From Apostichopus japonicus (Eukaryota > Echinodermata > Holothuroidea > Aspidochirotida > Stichopodidae): a stretch of DNA of 64,000 nt. The notes under the pieces were generated by a model. The model searched no databases. It saw only the letters and a list, made by a program, of their open reading frames with translations, and had not been told where the DNA came from. The position numbers were made by a program, and so were the translations under genes. Positions 44,870 to 56,711 of the stretch are shown here, piece by piece. Where the stretch lies: positions 27,479,611 to 27,543,610 of the forward strand of contig NC_092576.1 in the NCBI RefSeq assembly GCF_037975245.1. Reading direction: 5' to 3'. The stretch's first letter is position 1. The number at the start of each line of letters is the position of its first letter.

Positions 44870-46800
44870 CGAGTGGTACGGACTTCGGTCTGTTTGATGG
44901 AGCGAATAAAGGATTTGAAGAAGGGGTTGTAACTGGTAACAAACGGAATGCGTGAATTGGGACTCTTAGACTTCACGGCTTGCAACTTGTCGGCAGCGAA
45001 AATACCCTGTCTAAATAAGTGAAGGGGGTATCCGTCGTTCAAGGAATAACCACTTAAAGTGGATACCTGGTGTTCAAAATCTCGTGGATGGGAGCAAATG
45101 CGTTGAAGTCTAAGGCATTGGCTGTAAACAATAGAAACCTTAAGATTACCTGGGTGAAAACTTTTAAAGTGTTAATACATATGAATATCAGTGGGCTTAT
45201 AATAGACCGAAGTGGTCAGGGGCGTCGTGATTTGGTCGCTGTCGGCAAATTTTGGGTCTGTCGGCAAAAGGAGAAAAGGTGAAGAGAGCGGAAGGGGAAG
45301 AAAGAAGGAAAGCTGAATAGAGAAAAGGAGAACGGGAGCTTCTTCCGTGCCAAATTTGACTTAAAATATGCACCAGATTGCATCTAAGGACGTTTCAAAA
45401 CTAAAAGATTTCCAAAGGGGAGGGGTAGACCCCTACCCTTAGACCCCTCCCCCATTCCACTCACCACTTCCAGATCCGTCGACAAATCAAATTTGACTTA
45501 AAATATTCACCAGATTGCATCTAAGGACGTTTCAAAACTAAAAATTTTCCAAAGGGGAGGGGTAGACCCCTACCCTTAGACCCCTCCCTCATTCCAGTCA
45601 CCACTTCCAGATTCGTCGGCAAATCAAATTTGACTTAAAATATGCACCAGATTGCATCTAAGGACGTTTCAAAACTAAAAGATTTCCAAAGGGGAGGGGT
45701 AGACCCCTACCCTTAGACCCCTCCCCCATTCCAGTCACCACTTCCAGATCCGTCGACAAATCAAATTTGACTTAAAATATTCACCAGATTGCATCTAAGG
45801 ACGTTTCAAAACTAAAAATTTTCCAAAGGGGAGGGGTAGACCCCTACCCTTAGACCCCTCCCTCATTCCAGTCACCACTTCCAGATTCGTCGGCAAATCA
45901 AATTTGACTTAAAATATGCACCAGATTGCATCTAAGGACGTTTCAAAACTAAAAGATTTCCAAAGGGGAGGGGTAGACCCCTACCCTTAGACCCCTCCCC
46001 CATTCCAGTCACCACTTCCAGATCCGTCGACAAATCAAATTTGACTTAAAATATTCACCAGATTGCATCTAAGGACGTTTCAAAACTAAAAATTTTCCAA
46101 AGGGGAGGGGTAGACCCCTACCCTTAGACCCCTCCCTCATTCCAGTCACCACTTCCAGATTCGTCGGCAAATCAAATTCTCCACACCCCCAACAAAAACC
46201 CCTTCGCTACGCCCCTGGAAGTGGTTAAGGATTTGTCATCCAACTTGACCAGAGCATCTAGAAATGATATTTGATGTTTAGAAACTTCGGCAGAAAATTT
46301 AATGCTGCCATGAAAAGAATTAACATGATCAAAGAAAGACTTAAGAGATTCTTCACCATGTGGCCAGACAAAAAATAAATCGTCAATGTATTTATAAAAG
46401 CCTGTTGGCTCTAGAGATAGCATTTCCTTTTCCAATGCGTGCATAAATGTGTTGGCGTAACATGGTGCCGTCTTAGTGCCCATGGCGGTACCATTGATTT
46501 GGAGATAATATTTCCCATTAGAAGAGAAATAATTATTACTTAATATGAAACGTAAAATAGGACCAACATCATCAGCTAAAGTGTGGTTGGTGGCATACTT
46601 ACGAAGAAAATGAGGGATATTAGTGTACGAAGAGGATGCGTCAGTGGTAACAAGTAAGGAATTAATCGGTAACCGTCTGAATTGTGTAAAGAATTCTCCA
46701 AAAAATGAGTAGTGTCCTGTATATAAGAAGGAACATGGCTTAATAAAGTTAATAAGGGTTGAGTATGGAGTCTATGTATATATCTGTAATCTAGTTGTGT
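44870..46800 (-). pseudogene. Penelope-like element reverse transcriptase, split by a hAT insertion
   Basis: Minus strand, in order: PSYIQDTTHFLENSLHNS; LLVTTDASSSYTNIPHF (RT motif A, 'LVTLDVsSLYTNIPH' type); QINGTAMGTKTAPCYANTFM; YKYIDDLFFVW (catalytic YxDD); ISFLDALVKLDDKS; then, across the insertion, TTSVYYKPTDIHMY; then IPFVTSYNP. Removing 45217-46217 and one TSD copy restores the reading frame exactly at the insertion. The element also has a frameshift before motif A and a stop after HMY, and ends at 44870 before any GIY-YIG domain, so it is dead. Confidence 0.9.
45217..46217. mobile_element. 1001-bp non-autonomous hAT-type element inside the Penelope RT
   Basis: Ends CAGGGGCGTCG...CTACGCCCCTG with a perfect 8-bp duplication GAAGTGGT (45209-45216 and 46218-46225). 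Most of the interior (45340-46175) is six ~138-bp tandem units that alternate between two variants (tatgcacc/cccccattcc/gatccgtcgaca versus tattcacc/ccctcattcc/gattcgtcggca), so the true period is a ~275-bp dimer repeated three times. No transposase. Confidence 0.93.
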
Positions 46801-46920
46801 TTTAAATTAGTTCTTGACATTGGAAGTAAATAAGAAACATTTCGCTGCCAACAAATTATGGTTTCTCCTACATGACAGTAAAATCGATTACGTATTGATT
46901 GGTTTGTATATAATTGTATA

Positions 46921-48090
46921 ATAATAATAATAATAATAATAATAAATGAACTTATAATGCGCTAAAATCTACGAAGTATTCAATAGCTCTGTACTGAACC
47001 CTGATAGAAAGCCAACTTGAAAAATGAGTCTTCAAGCAAGACTTGAACTGACTGAGAGTGGGAAAACTCCGCACAGATATGGGCCGACCATTCCAGAGCT
47101 TGGGCCCGGCTGATGGAAAGGCACGGTCGCCATAGGTTTTCAGTTTAGTTGTGGGAACAGTGAGAGTGAGTGTATTGCTAGAACGCAAGGTATAACGAGT
47201 ATTGACATGGAAGGAGAGATCTTCGACAAATAGGCAGGTGCCATTCCATGAATGCACTTATACACCAGGAGCAGTACTTTGAACTTAATTCTGAATTCAA
47301 CAGGCAACCAGTGCAAAGAATGGAGGATACTCAACAATGGTGTGTTGAAGTCATAGCAGTCTACAACAAGCCTGGCTGCGCTGTTCTGCAGACGTTGCAG
47401 TCTCTGAATCAGACAGGCGCGTAGCCAAGGGGGGGGGGGGCGAAGGGGGCAGCCGCCCCCCCCCTTGAGCATATTTTTTACAATTTTTTTTAAGGTTTTT
47501 ATGATATTGCTAGTATTTTCAAAAGAGAAAATGCTAAGATGCAACTAACAAGGCATGGGAAGTGCCATTTCCGGCGATCTGGGAGGCATTTACAGCCAAA
47601 ATTTTCTTGTACGCTTCGCGCCAATCATGGTGGCGCTACGCTTAGATAGTTTGCAATGCAGAATCCACAGTTTCGCCCCTCCCTTGGCGAATTCCTGGCT
47701 ACGCGCCTGGAATCAGATACCCTGGAATACCATGGAGCAAACTATTGCAATAATCAAAATGCCTGTGAATATATGAATGAACCAATGTGCTCATAGTTCT
47801 AGAAGACATATGTTTCCTAATCTTCTTTAAATTAAAAATATAATAGAAACCAGTCTTGCAGACTTTACTGATATATGTTTATCCATTTTCATGTGTTTGT
47901 CGAAAATAACCCCGAGGTTGCGGACTTGATCACAATGGAAGCACGACCAACCCTGATAGATTTATTGACGACCTTTGTGAGCTGGACTGGAGTGCCGAGA
48001 ATAATGAACTCAGTTTTACTATCGTTCAGCTTCATTTCATGAGCAGCCATCCAATACCTAATATCAGAGATACAATTTTGCATAAGATTG
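46921..48090 (-). pseudogene. L2/CR1-like retrotransposon RT C-terminal region with (ATT)n 3' tail
   Basis: Minus strand: CISDIRYWMAAHEMKLNDSK then TEFIILGTP (RT thumb), RLQRLQNSAARLV, LLSILHSLHWLPVEFRIKFK then VLLLVYKCIHGMAPAYLS, and GDRAFPSAGPKLWNGRPISV then RSFPTLSQFKSCLKTHF: the usual C-terminal blocks of this clade. Ends in GCGCATTATAAGTTCATTTA then TTATTATT. Interrupted at 47414-47709 by a MITE and frameshifted between blocks. Confidence 0.88.
47414..47709. mobile_element. hAT-type MITE (CAGGCGCGTAGCCA family), copy 2
   Basis: 296 bp with inverted ends CAGGCGCGTAGCCA / TGGCTACGCGCCTG and a perfect 8-bp duplication GAATCAGA (47406-47413 and 47710-47717). It split the retrotransposon RT between the RLQRLQ block and the thumb. 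Near-terminal G/C homopolymers form an internal hairpin. Confidence 0.92.
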
Positions 48091-48231
48091 AAAACTTATA
48101 TATATATCATAAAGTCTGTTCAAAGTATCTCTTTCGAGATCCGGCTTTAGGAATCACAAATGATTTTCGAGTTGGATAGCATCATGTTTGATCTCTAGAG
48201 TAGGGCAAAATATGTCACCAAAAACAGAACT

Positions 48232-48433
48232 AGTATTGTTCGATATAGGTGACAAACGCCTACAGTGGAATTACGATCTTCCTTACCGGTTTCGAACCTC
48301 TGGACATACAATCAGCGTCCATAGCCTAGTGGTTAGGGTGTCCGCGTACAGAGCGGGAGGCCCGTGGTTCGAATCCCGGTGGAGGCTGAAAGTTTTTTCA
48401 CTGTTCTTGATTTTCCAACTCATTACGATTTTC

Positions 48434-48482
<49 letters not shown>
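48232..48482 (+). mobile_element. tRNA-derived SINE with TA-microsatellite tail, copy 3
   Basis: Best-preserved copy: box A 'tagcctagtggttagggtgt', box B 'tggttcgaatcccggtgg', and 48318-48388 can be drawn as a near-complete cloverleaf with AGCGTCC/GGAGGCT acceptor arms (one mismatch) and a CCGC/GCGG anticodon stem. The 3' tail is (TA)n. Upstream 'attgttcgatataggtgaca' is shared with copy 1. Confidence 0.85.
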
Positions 48483-48689
48483 ACACCTAATTGTATTCTG
48501 GTCATTTGATTGGTCAATTGCTCGTTGATTGCATGCAAAGTCCGCTCTGTTCCACTCTATGTAATAGAACCATGGGTTTTACTTATTTGGTAGCACTTTT
48601 TTTCAATGGTAAGAGAGTAGAGAAACCTGTCTGTTCAAAACAATCTGTTGCATGAGTGCGTCTTCCCCATCTTCATATAATATGTTGTA

Positions 48690-48847
48690 TAAAACAAATA
48701 ATGAATGGTTTCCATTCGTGCAATCGTGGAAAATGTCATTCGTTGAAACATGTAATTTGTTCCATTCAACGAGGCGAATGGAACATTCCATCATTCAACT
48801 CATGAAATATTTGCACTATTGCACGAATGGAAACCATTCCTTATTTG

Positions 48848-48850
<3 letters not shown>
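48690..48850. repeat. Foldback repeat beside a TA microsatellite
   Basis: Left arm 'aatgaatggtttccattcgt' + 'gcaat' (48699-48725) and right arm 'attgcacgaatggaaaccat' + 'tccttatttgta' (48818-48849) are reverse complements with one or two mismatches; inner 'cattcgttgaa' and 'ttcaacgaggcgaatg' also pair. The right edge runs into (TA)n (48852-48903). Confidence 0.75.
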
Positions 48851-48905
<55 letters not shown>

Positions 48906-49434
48906 TTGTTTGGCTTCTTTCATTGTTCTTGTTGTTTCAGCCTTTCGTGTCACTTCTTTCTCCTTACAGACCTCGTGATCATAACATACGTCAATCCTTA
49001 TTACCAGGTTGGTTGAGAACGGACATTCTAGAAGTTAACCGAACTACAGGGCAAGTTTCCCTAAATAGTGTTATCATCTACGTATTTCCTTCATAAATTT
49101 AAAGAATAATGCGACAACCTAGTCAGCGGTGCGTCCCGTCATCCAGTTACAGGTTCCAAGGTGAATGCCTATATAGAAATTTCGTTGACAGGTGAACTTC
49201 CTATTTCTGTACCACATGCTCATCGGAAAGACCTTTTGAAGTTTATTTGAGTTTCCCCTTAATTGCCCGTTTTATATCGGTTATTCATCGGCTCAAAGAA
49301 AATCCCCTTCTTTGACAGGAAACGGAAGCCCGGATGCTTGATAATGACTTTAGAAAAGATAATTGCTTCAATAAAACTTGTTGAGTCTCGAAAAATCTGT
49401 CGCTCGCCATATTGTGATATCATTAAAAGTTGTA

Positions 49435-49766
49435 ATAATATATACATATCTGTATATATCTATATATATATTTATATATATATATTTTTATATATATATA
49501 TATATATAACAATAATAATAATAAATGCATTTATATAGCGCTAATTTTGTACAAAACAACTGTATCTATATATCTATATATATCTTTATATATATATATA
49601 TATATATATATCTATAAATATATCTATTTCTATATATCTATATCTATGTCTATATATATATATCTACATATATATAAAAATATATCTACGTATCTATATA
49701 TATATATATCTATATGTCTATATATATATATATCTATATAACTGTATCTATATATCTATATATATA

Positions 49767-49797
<31 letters not shown>

Positions 49798-50095
49798 CTA
49801 TCTATAAATATATCTATATCTATGTCTATATATATATATCTTTATTTCTATATATATCTATATATATCTAGATAAATATATCTATATATACATATATATC
49901 GATATATATATATCTATATCTATCTATATATATATATATATATCTATATCTATCTACATATATATCTCTCTTTATATATCTCTATCTATGTATATCTCTC
50001 TCTATGTATATCTCTCTATGTATATCTCTCTCCCTCTCTCCACATATCTCTCTCCACATATCTCTCTCCACATATCTCTCTCCTCATATCTCGTC
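49435..50095. repeat. Long TA/TATC-rich microsatellite field
   Basis: Over 600 bp of interrupted (TA)n, (ATCT)n and (CTCTCTCCACATAT)n, broken at 49509-49560 by a retrotransposon 3' end ('aataataataataaatgcat' + 'ttatatagcgcta', minus-sense). No gene. Confidence 0.92.
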
Positions 50096-50099
50096 TCGT

Positions 50100-51192
50100 C
50101 TTGGAGGGGGAGTGGAGGGGTGTGCTTTGGTAGTTGGGAGAACACAGCCGTAGAAATTCAATTGCTGTTGTGAAAGATATTTAACTGAAACTCTTTACTT
50201 CAACTAAAGAGTATAATTCTACTGGGGAAGATTTTTTTCGAATGAAACACTCATCAATGTTTCGGAATATGTTGTTTTTCAGAATCGTCAGAAAGAACTT
50301 TGCAATTGTTTTTTCAGCATTCTACATTGATAACCAATGCCGAAAATGTTTAAGCCAAAAGTTCCTACACTGTTCCGTTTCTACATTGGGGCGCGACGAC
50401 TTTTGGACTGGGGTGAGGTGGTGCAAGGGGCTGAGATGTAAAGTCTTCCAGATGATCTAACGGAAGGGGTGTCTCGTTGCCTTTGAAACTTTTGGTACAA
50501 TTGATAGTACTTGTTGCATCCCTTTCCCCGGAAGTATACGTGATTGCGCCGCTCTATCTTTGATATGTTTTACCTCTACTGATGCGCATTAGTCGATTGA
50601 CAACATAACCTCAAAAATGTTTACACCGACAGACAAAACCAGTTAAATTTATTCAGTAATCCGGCAGGTGAGCCCTAGGTACATTCTCTACTTCACCAGT
50701 TGGAGTGTTAACGAAATTGTGGTGAGCGTCCATCTGAAGAATGGGCGATGCTGAGACTTGAGATAGTCCGGGTGGGGAGGATGGGGAAGGGTGGGGAGCA
50801 CTGGGAAATTTTCTTATATGTAAATTACGAAATGTAGCAAAACAAGATATGGAGAGGGAATTTTAACTAATAGGCTTTGTTATCCTTCGTATGCCTGTAG
50901 CTGCCTGCTGCCTGTAGCTGAAATTTAACTGTATATGAACTTGGGAATTCTACCAAAGTACGAAAGACATCGGCAAAATTAACCTATTCTTAGAACCTAT
51001 TTCTGTACAAGATCAAAATGTGATCATGACTAAAACTCTTACAAGCGAACTTGTATCGGAAACGAACAGTAAAGTGAAATCGTAAACTGCCTAAGTGGTC
51101 AAAAAAGTGTTGTATAGCCATTTTAACAGCAGTTTAACCCAATTCGACATTATGACGTCACACACGTCTCCGATTTCAAGTTGTGTTACTAC

Positions 51193-51280
<88 letters not shown>

Positions 51281-52380
51281 CGCTGTTGCTCCATTCATTC
51301 TCGTCATCTCTCCTATTCATATCTCCCAGTATAGTCAATATTGTTTTTATCCTGTCTTACGCAAAGTTGAATACATTAAAAGTCATAAATTCGTCCCTTC
51401 TTTTGTTTATCGATCATGCGTCGATACAAGATACATTATTTTCCTTTTTAAGCCTAATATAAGCATATTTCGTGTCGGCTATATACACAGAGTCCGAGAT
51501 GACCGTACGATTGTACTCAGCTCATACTTGATTAAAATGGTATGCATATATTTTATGATATATTCTCAGTGCTATGCGTGTATTTCTATGAATTATTTTC
51601 AGTGGTTTGCGTGTATTTCCATTATCGACAGACGTTGTTTCTTAAACAGCCTAGTCAAACCTGCACCCAGTTGGGACAAGTTTTAACTATACTGTTCTTC
51701 ACATCCCGCTTCAGAACACTGATAGTGTCAGTATGAACAGTGTCAATATCATGTCTCTATCAGATAAAGGTTAGGAACTGTTTATACTGTCAATACGAGT
51801 GCTTTGAAGTATGATAAGGTGGGACAGTGTAAGAGGTATTAGCATTAGAACACTGTTCCAACTGGCTGAAACATTTTAACATATAGTTACAAATGGTATG
51901 CGTCTATTTCTATTTAAGTGATTCAGACAAGCGTTATGAACCTGACTGAGTTTAACGACTCTACTTTAAGTTCTAGGGACACTTTTGAACAACTTTGTCC
52001 TTATCACACTAATATGCATTAGAAATCATGAAAACAGCTGCAACTCCCATCAAAATCCATCAAAGATTGACCATTTTAAATTATTTTCTTAATTCTAGTT
52101 TTATTTTTGAATAAACATTAGCTAATTACGAACATTGATGATGTTAAAGTAGTGATGGCCTATTTTTCTGTTATATCGTTCCTTTGTTTTTATAACCTTC
52201 ATTTCAAGGACACTTAACACAGGTTTGTGGCCTAAAACGATTTTGTTAGTTATTTTTTTTATTGTCTTCTTTGACAAGAGAAACATCACATTATTCATAT
52301 GATATATGTGTGCTTAAGTTGTAATTAGGCTTACTAAAATAAGTAATTCTGATGAGCACAACACTTCACGTCATAGTTTG
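50100..52380. other. Gene-poor stretch with one (TA)n array
   Basis: A (TA)n array of about 90 bp at 51193-51280. Otherwise AT-rich sequence where I see no gene; the 167-codon frame across the TA array is dominated by IYIYIY and is not credible. Confidence 0.5.
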
Positions 52381-52390
52381 AACATATTTA

Positions 52391-52669
52391 ATGATTTTCC
52401 CAGATTTATTAATAACTTCCAAAATGCGTATAACTTTGACACTAAAGGAGCTTTTCGAAACATTTCAGCAGAATCTGAATGAGATTATCACACACAACAA
52501 ATATACTGAATATATGGCAAAGTGGCTAGAAATCCATAGTACTTTAATTCAAGTAATGTATTTCTATGCCGACGCGGTTGAGGCAGACCTTACAGACACT
52601 GTCCAATCTAATGATCAAGGATGTTATAACGATGGCAACACGACGGGAAGCTGCTGTAAGTTTCAGTAA
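52391..52669 (+). CDS. Unrecognised open frame, candidate exon
   Basis: 92 codons predicted to be mostly amphipathic helix (LFETFQQNLNEIITHNKYTE, YMAKWLEIHSTLIQVMYFYA) then a Cys-containing tail. A TTCCCAG acceptor-like site precedes it (ends 52404) and a CTGCT|GTAAGT donor lies near its end (52650-52660), so it may be an internal exon of an unplaced gene. No family recognised. It is 3.4 kb upstream of the IL-17 gene on the same strand, but nothing links them. Confidence 0.3.
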   Translation: MIFPDLLITSKMRITLTLKELFETFQQNLNEIITHNKYTEYMAKWLEIHSTLIQVMYFYADAVEADLTDTVQSNDQGCYNDGNTTGSCCKFQ

Positions 52670-52679
52670 CAATGTATAT

Positions 52680-55080
52680 CTTAATTAAGTGTTATGTAAC
52701 CCACTTATTCACCTACCCTATTACGTAATATAAGGTACCATTCAAGTCTCCGAGTCTTCCGATTGTTACGATCCCAGATGCACTCACGCATTCTACATAA
52801 CTGGAACTCGCCAACAAAGTGTTTCGCAGACTTCGTGAATATTCATAGCCTACTGGAACATTCCTTTACACTCCGGGTATAAAAGCCGCAGACGCCCGTA
52901 TAAAAAGTCTCACTTTTAAAGAAGAAAACAAAACAATGAAGAGTTACATAATTGAAACATAAGGGGTCTGGGGCTGAGAGCGGATCAGTCGTTTGGTAGT
53001 TTGGTTTTCGTGCCCAGGTTCTTTCCTGAGTGACTTTTTCTTAAAAAGTATATAAAAGTATATTGGTCAAAATCCTACCTCCAATCAGTTCCGTCACCAG
53101 AAATCCTGTATAAAGTAGTAGGACGGTAAAAGGGGGCAAGCCTTTTTTATGTTGAGAGGGGAAGGTGGACAGGTTTGGAATTGCAAAACCGTACCCTTCG
53201 TGAAGTGCACGTCACGAGAGAACCTGGGGGGGGGGGTGTTAGGGAGCACGTTCTTCCCTCTTCTCCCTCCTCACGCTTCATCGATGAACCTCATTGCTAA
53301 GTTGTGAATATTTTCATTTCTAATACAAAAATTAGTTTCTAAATTTGTCTTACATTATAACCATTATTCAAGAATGATGTTGATCGATCTCGAGACAGAC
53401 TTTAACGGCAACCTGGTATATTATTTACAACTGTACACTGTTATTGACTGGGAATTAATCCCCCTGAGCCACCCCCCCCCCCCGAGGCTCCAGCACTTTT
53501 AGATAACGCTAGTTTACAAAAAAAAAAGGCATTTCATGTTATTTGCTGGTTATCTTACAAATTATATTTTCTTTAGTTTGCTAACTATTTGAATTTTCCC
53601 TCTTTTCTTACGTGTACTTTGTAAATAAGTTGCTTAACCTTTCTTTTCTTCCTACATTAGGCTTTTGTTATTCCCCTTACTTAGTTGACAAGGATTTGTA
53701 AGACATCATGACCAAAAATACCAATAATGGTAACTTGATATATAAATACAACTGTACACTGTCGTTGACTGGGAATTGATGCACCTGAGCCCCCCCCCCC
53801 ACCTTCCCGCGGCTCCAGCACTTTTAGTTAACGTTAGTTTAAAAGAATACATTTCATGTTATTTGTTGGTTATCTTACTTAGTATATTTTCTTCAGTTAG
53901 CTACTAATTAGAATTTCCCGTCTCATTGTAGCAATATATTTATAGAACCGTGTTAATAAGAAGTCAATTAAGAAATATAATAATAATACTGATTTTGGTT
54001 TGTATGGAACTCTCTGAACTCTCACAAGTAAATCAACAGCTGATCATTTCGGTGTATGAAAATACGTTCCCAACCCCCCTGCAGGGGACAGAGACAGGAG
54101 ACACATAAATTGAAAGAATTGTTTTAGTTCCTTCTACATTGAGGGACCTCTGGAATACTCATTACATGCCTATTATAACAGAACAAGGGTGTGGGGGGGG
54201 GGGCGGCTCATCGTCCTCTTCACTCGAAACCGCACCTATTATATCAGAGGGCACTCTAGTTTACTTGTTAGAGTAAGAAAGAATTATATTAGCAACAACA
54301 AGAAGCCAGGATACTTGCTATATTAAAACATCAAAGAAAAGAAGAAAAATTTTCTGTATCACTTGATAAATACTAGGCTGAACTTGGGTGGTTTCTTTAT
54401 CCCCCACACCCCACACCCCGCCTGACGCCACATCTTTTCTTCCACCCGGGGGCACTAAAGGAAACTAGTTATATTATAATAATAACAAGGATTATCTGTA
54501 TCACTTTGATACGTACGTGGTTGTCCAGGGGCCTTCCATGATACTTGTTATAGGCCATTTGTAACATTAAAGTGTAGGGTACTGATATTATTGTAAAATC
54601 AATAAACATGGTTGTTAGCTCTGAATTGGGAGTGTTCCGAACGAACCCTTTCCCTCCGTCCCTCTCTACCCCATCCTTCTATCCGGGACCGTCCAGGATA
54701 CCATATTAATGGAAAAGGAGGAGTCGGATGGCCTCTTTACCTTACAATTGACATTTGAGCGAGAACAGCTGTGAACATCAATTAGATAAGGTAATACAAG
54801 GAAGTGAAAGCTATATTCAGTCAAGATGTTGAATCAATGCAACTCCGTAGTACTTTGTGGTATCTCCGCTTCTAGTGAGGTTAGGGGATGTCCCTTACTA
54901 TCTATTTTTAGGCTACTAGAGTGTATAAAATGTGATGGATTTATTTGGGGGACGAGCAGAATCACTTGAGAGTAATTTGATGAAATATCAGAAGATAAAA
55001 ATACCAAAGCAGAGAGAAGCACGGATCATCCAGATTTGAGACCATTGTATGAAAAAGTATATGCAATCAACATGAACATT
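52680..55080. other. Non-coding stretch with a direct duplication
   Basis: 53420-53600 and 53735-53920 are direct copies, about 85% alike (shared 'caactgtacactg', 'gactgggaattgat', 'ggctccagcacttttag', 'atttcatgttatttg'), each with a C homopolymer. The rest contains several poly-G/C runs and no gene. Confidence 0.5.
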
Positions 55081-55299
55081 ATCCAGTATATGGTAAGTCA
55101 TATTATTTATATATAATTATTATATAATATGGTATGGTAATACTGGTGAATTAGGTCTATACTATTTGATACAAAATAAAGTACAGTTATTTATATTTCA
55201 TAACAGTTTGACTGTAATCAAGTTTGGTTTAAGACAATCCCCAAAATCCGATTTCATTTCTTTCTATGTGAGTCATTGCTACTTTCTGTAGTTGGACGA

Positions 55300-56000
55300 A
55301 AACACAATGGAACGAAATTATAAAAGTACACAACACTTACATTAGCTTCATTTCATTTATAAAACCAAAACATTTAAGATGGTATTTACTGCGTCATGAA
55401 TTTCAATCTTATCTTGAAAAGTCTTCGAAATTTTTTGGTTAAATGGATTAGGCAGGTGAAGCATTTGTTTGACAATGATAATCGTCCATTGTCAATACTG
55501 CGTTGCAAAGAGACTGTTACATCTGTTTTGGGATTGCCCTATTAAACCGAACTTCATTTTAGATGTGGAGCAAGCTAGGTTCGGCAGTCAGTTTATATTT
55601 TCGAAGACTGAAATATGCTTGAAGTATCAATTTTCTGTGAATCATCCATATCATTTCTTAATTTTTCATCTCAAGTACTTCATCTTCAGTAAAAAAATTA
55701 CAAACACGGAAATTAGATGCAGAGATTTTTCCTATCAGTTAAAATTTGCTATTTAAACTTAAGAAAGAACTCAAGCAAAGAGGCAAAGCTTTTTATTTCT
55801 CACGAGCAGTAAAAAGACTCATTTAGTATTGCACTATATTGTTCCGTAAATTACGATGAATGATTGTTTTATTTTGAATATATGTACTTGTAAATGATTA
55901 AATCATTACTTGTAAAATATCTTTGACCTTATTGTATTCAAATATGTACGAATTGGCCCAACAATGTTACCAATAAAGTTACCAAGCGTGGTTATCCCAC
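55300..56000 (+). pseudogene. 3' end of a non-LTR retrotransposon (RT C-terminal zinc-knuckle region)
   Basis: The frame at 55487-55756 reads HCQYCVAKRLLHLFWDCPIK, then GSQFIFSKTEICLKYQFSVN and FLIFHLKYFIFSKKI. The C..C...LLHLFWDCP pattern with 'FLIFHLKYFIF' is typical of the C-terminal domain of L1/Tx1-type RT polyproteins. Downstream AT-rich 3' UTR with AATAAA at ~55972. The N-terminal RT core is absent. Confidence 0.65.
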
Positions 56001-56109
56001 CACCCTAAAAAAAAAACACGTATAAACATTAGCAATGGTAAAAAAAACACGCATATAGTTTCTGTTCACTTCAAGCAAAACCAAATGAAACCAATTTCAT
56101 TCAGACAAC

Positions 56110-56711
56110 ATGTTACCTTTCCAGCAAATATTGGCAGCCGTATTCGTGGTGATGATCTCTATGACGTCTGCGTTTGTCGTGAAACAGACAAAGGAAACAA
56201 CAAGGACGACCACAGGATCAATACCATCCAACCATGTAATGGCTGAAAGTGTTTCTACGTCCACTGAACTTAAGTACGACAATATCGAGGGAAAGTCCCC
56301 ATTTTCATCAATTTCCGGGGCATATCAAGAAGGATATGATAGAAAACTGGTAGACCAGTTGCTACTAGCGAACAGTGTACCTGGTAAGCAGGGTGAAATG
56401 TTCAACGAAGACAATCAAAAGGTGTTACATGAAGGCCTGGAACTCGTCGATAAAGCCACCAGTGTTCTGGAAGAGTATCGTGATATGAAGAAAAGGTCTA
56501 CAACATGCCAGAATCCAACAGATCGGGATCTTGAGAAACAGCTATTGATAGCTAAAATATTTGAGACAATGGACGTTGCAGGGACATGGGAAGGTTCAAA
56601 ATACGATGTTAATGCAGATAATTACGTACCAACGAATCCAACAACTAATATGGCCTTAAATAGAAGAACAGCCTGTCCATGGATGTATGACTCAGATGAA
56701 AATGAAGACAG
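56110..56711 (+). CDS. IL-17 exon 1: signal peptide and long N-terminal region
   Basis: ATG 56110 to GACAG|GTAAGA, 602 nt, phase 2. Ser/Thr-rich then acidic helical sequence (LVDKATSVLEEYRDMKKRST), ending with CPWMYDSDENED. Confidence 0.88.

Noticed and set aside
48318..48388. Possible functional tRNA gene
   Set aside because: Same sequence with extra body and TA tail occurs twice more nearby; acceptor stem mismatch and anticodon loop lacking U33 indicate a SINE head.
51183..51686. 167-codon frame starting in (TA)n
   Set aside because: First third is IYIYIY from the microsatellite and the remainder shows no family pattern or splice support.
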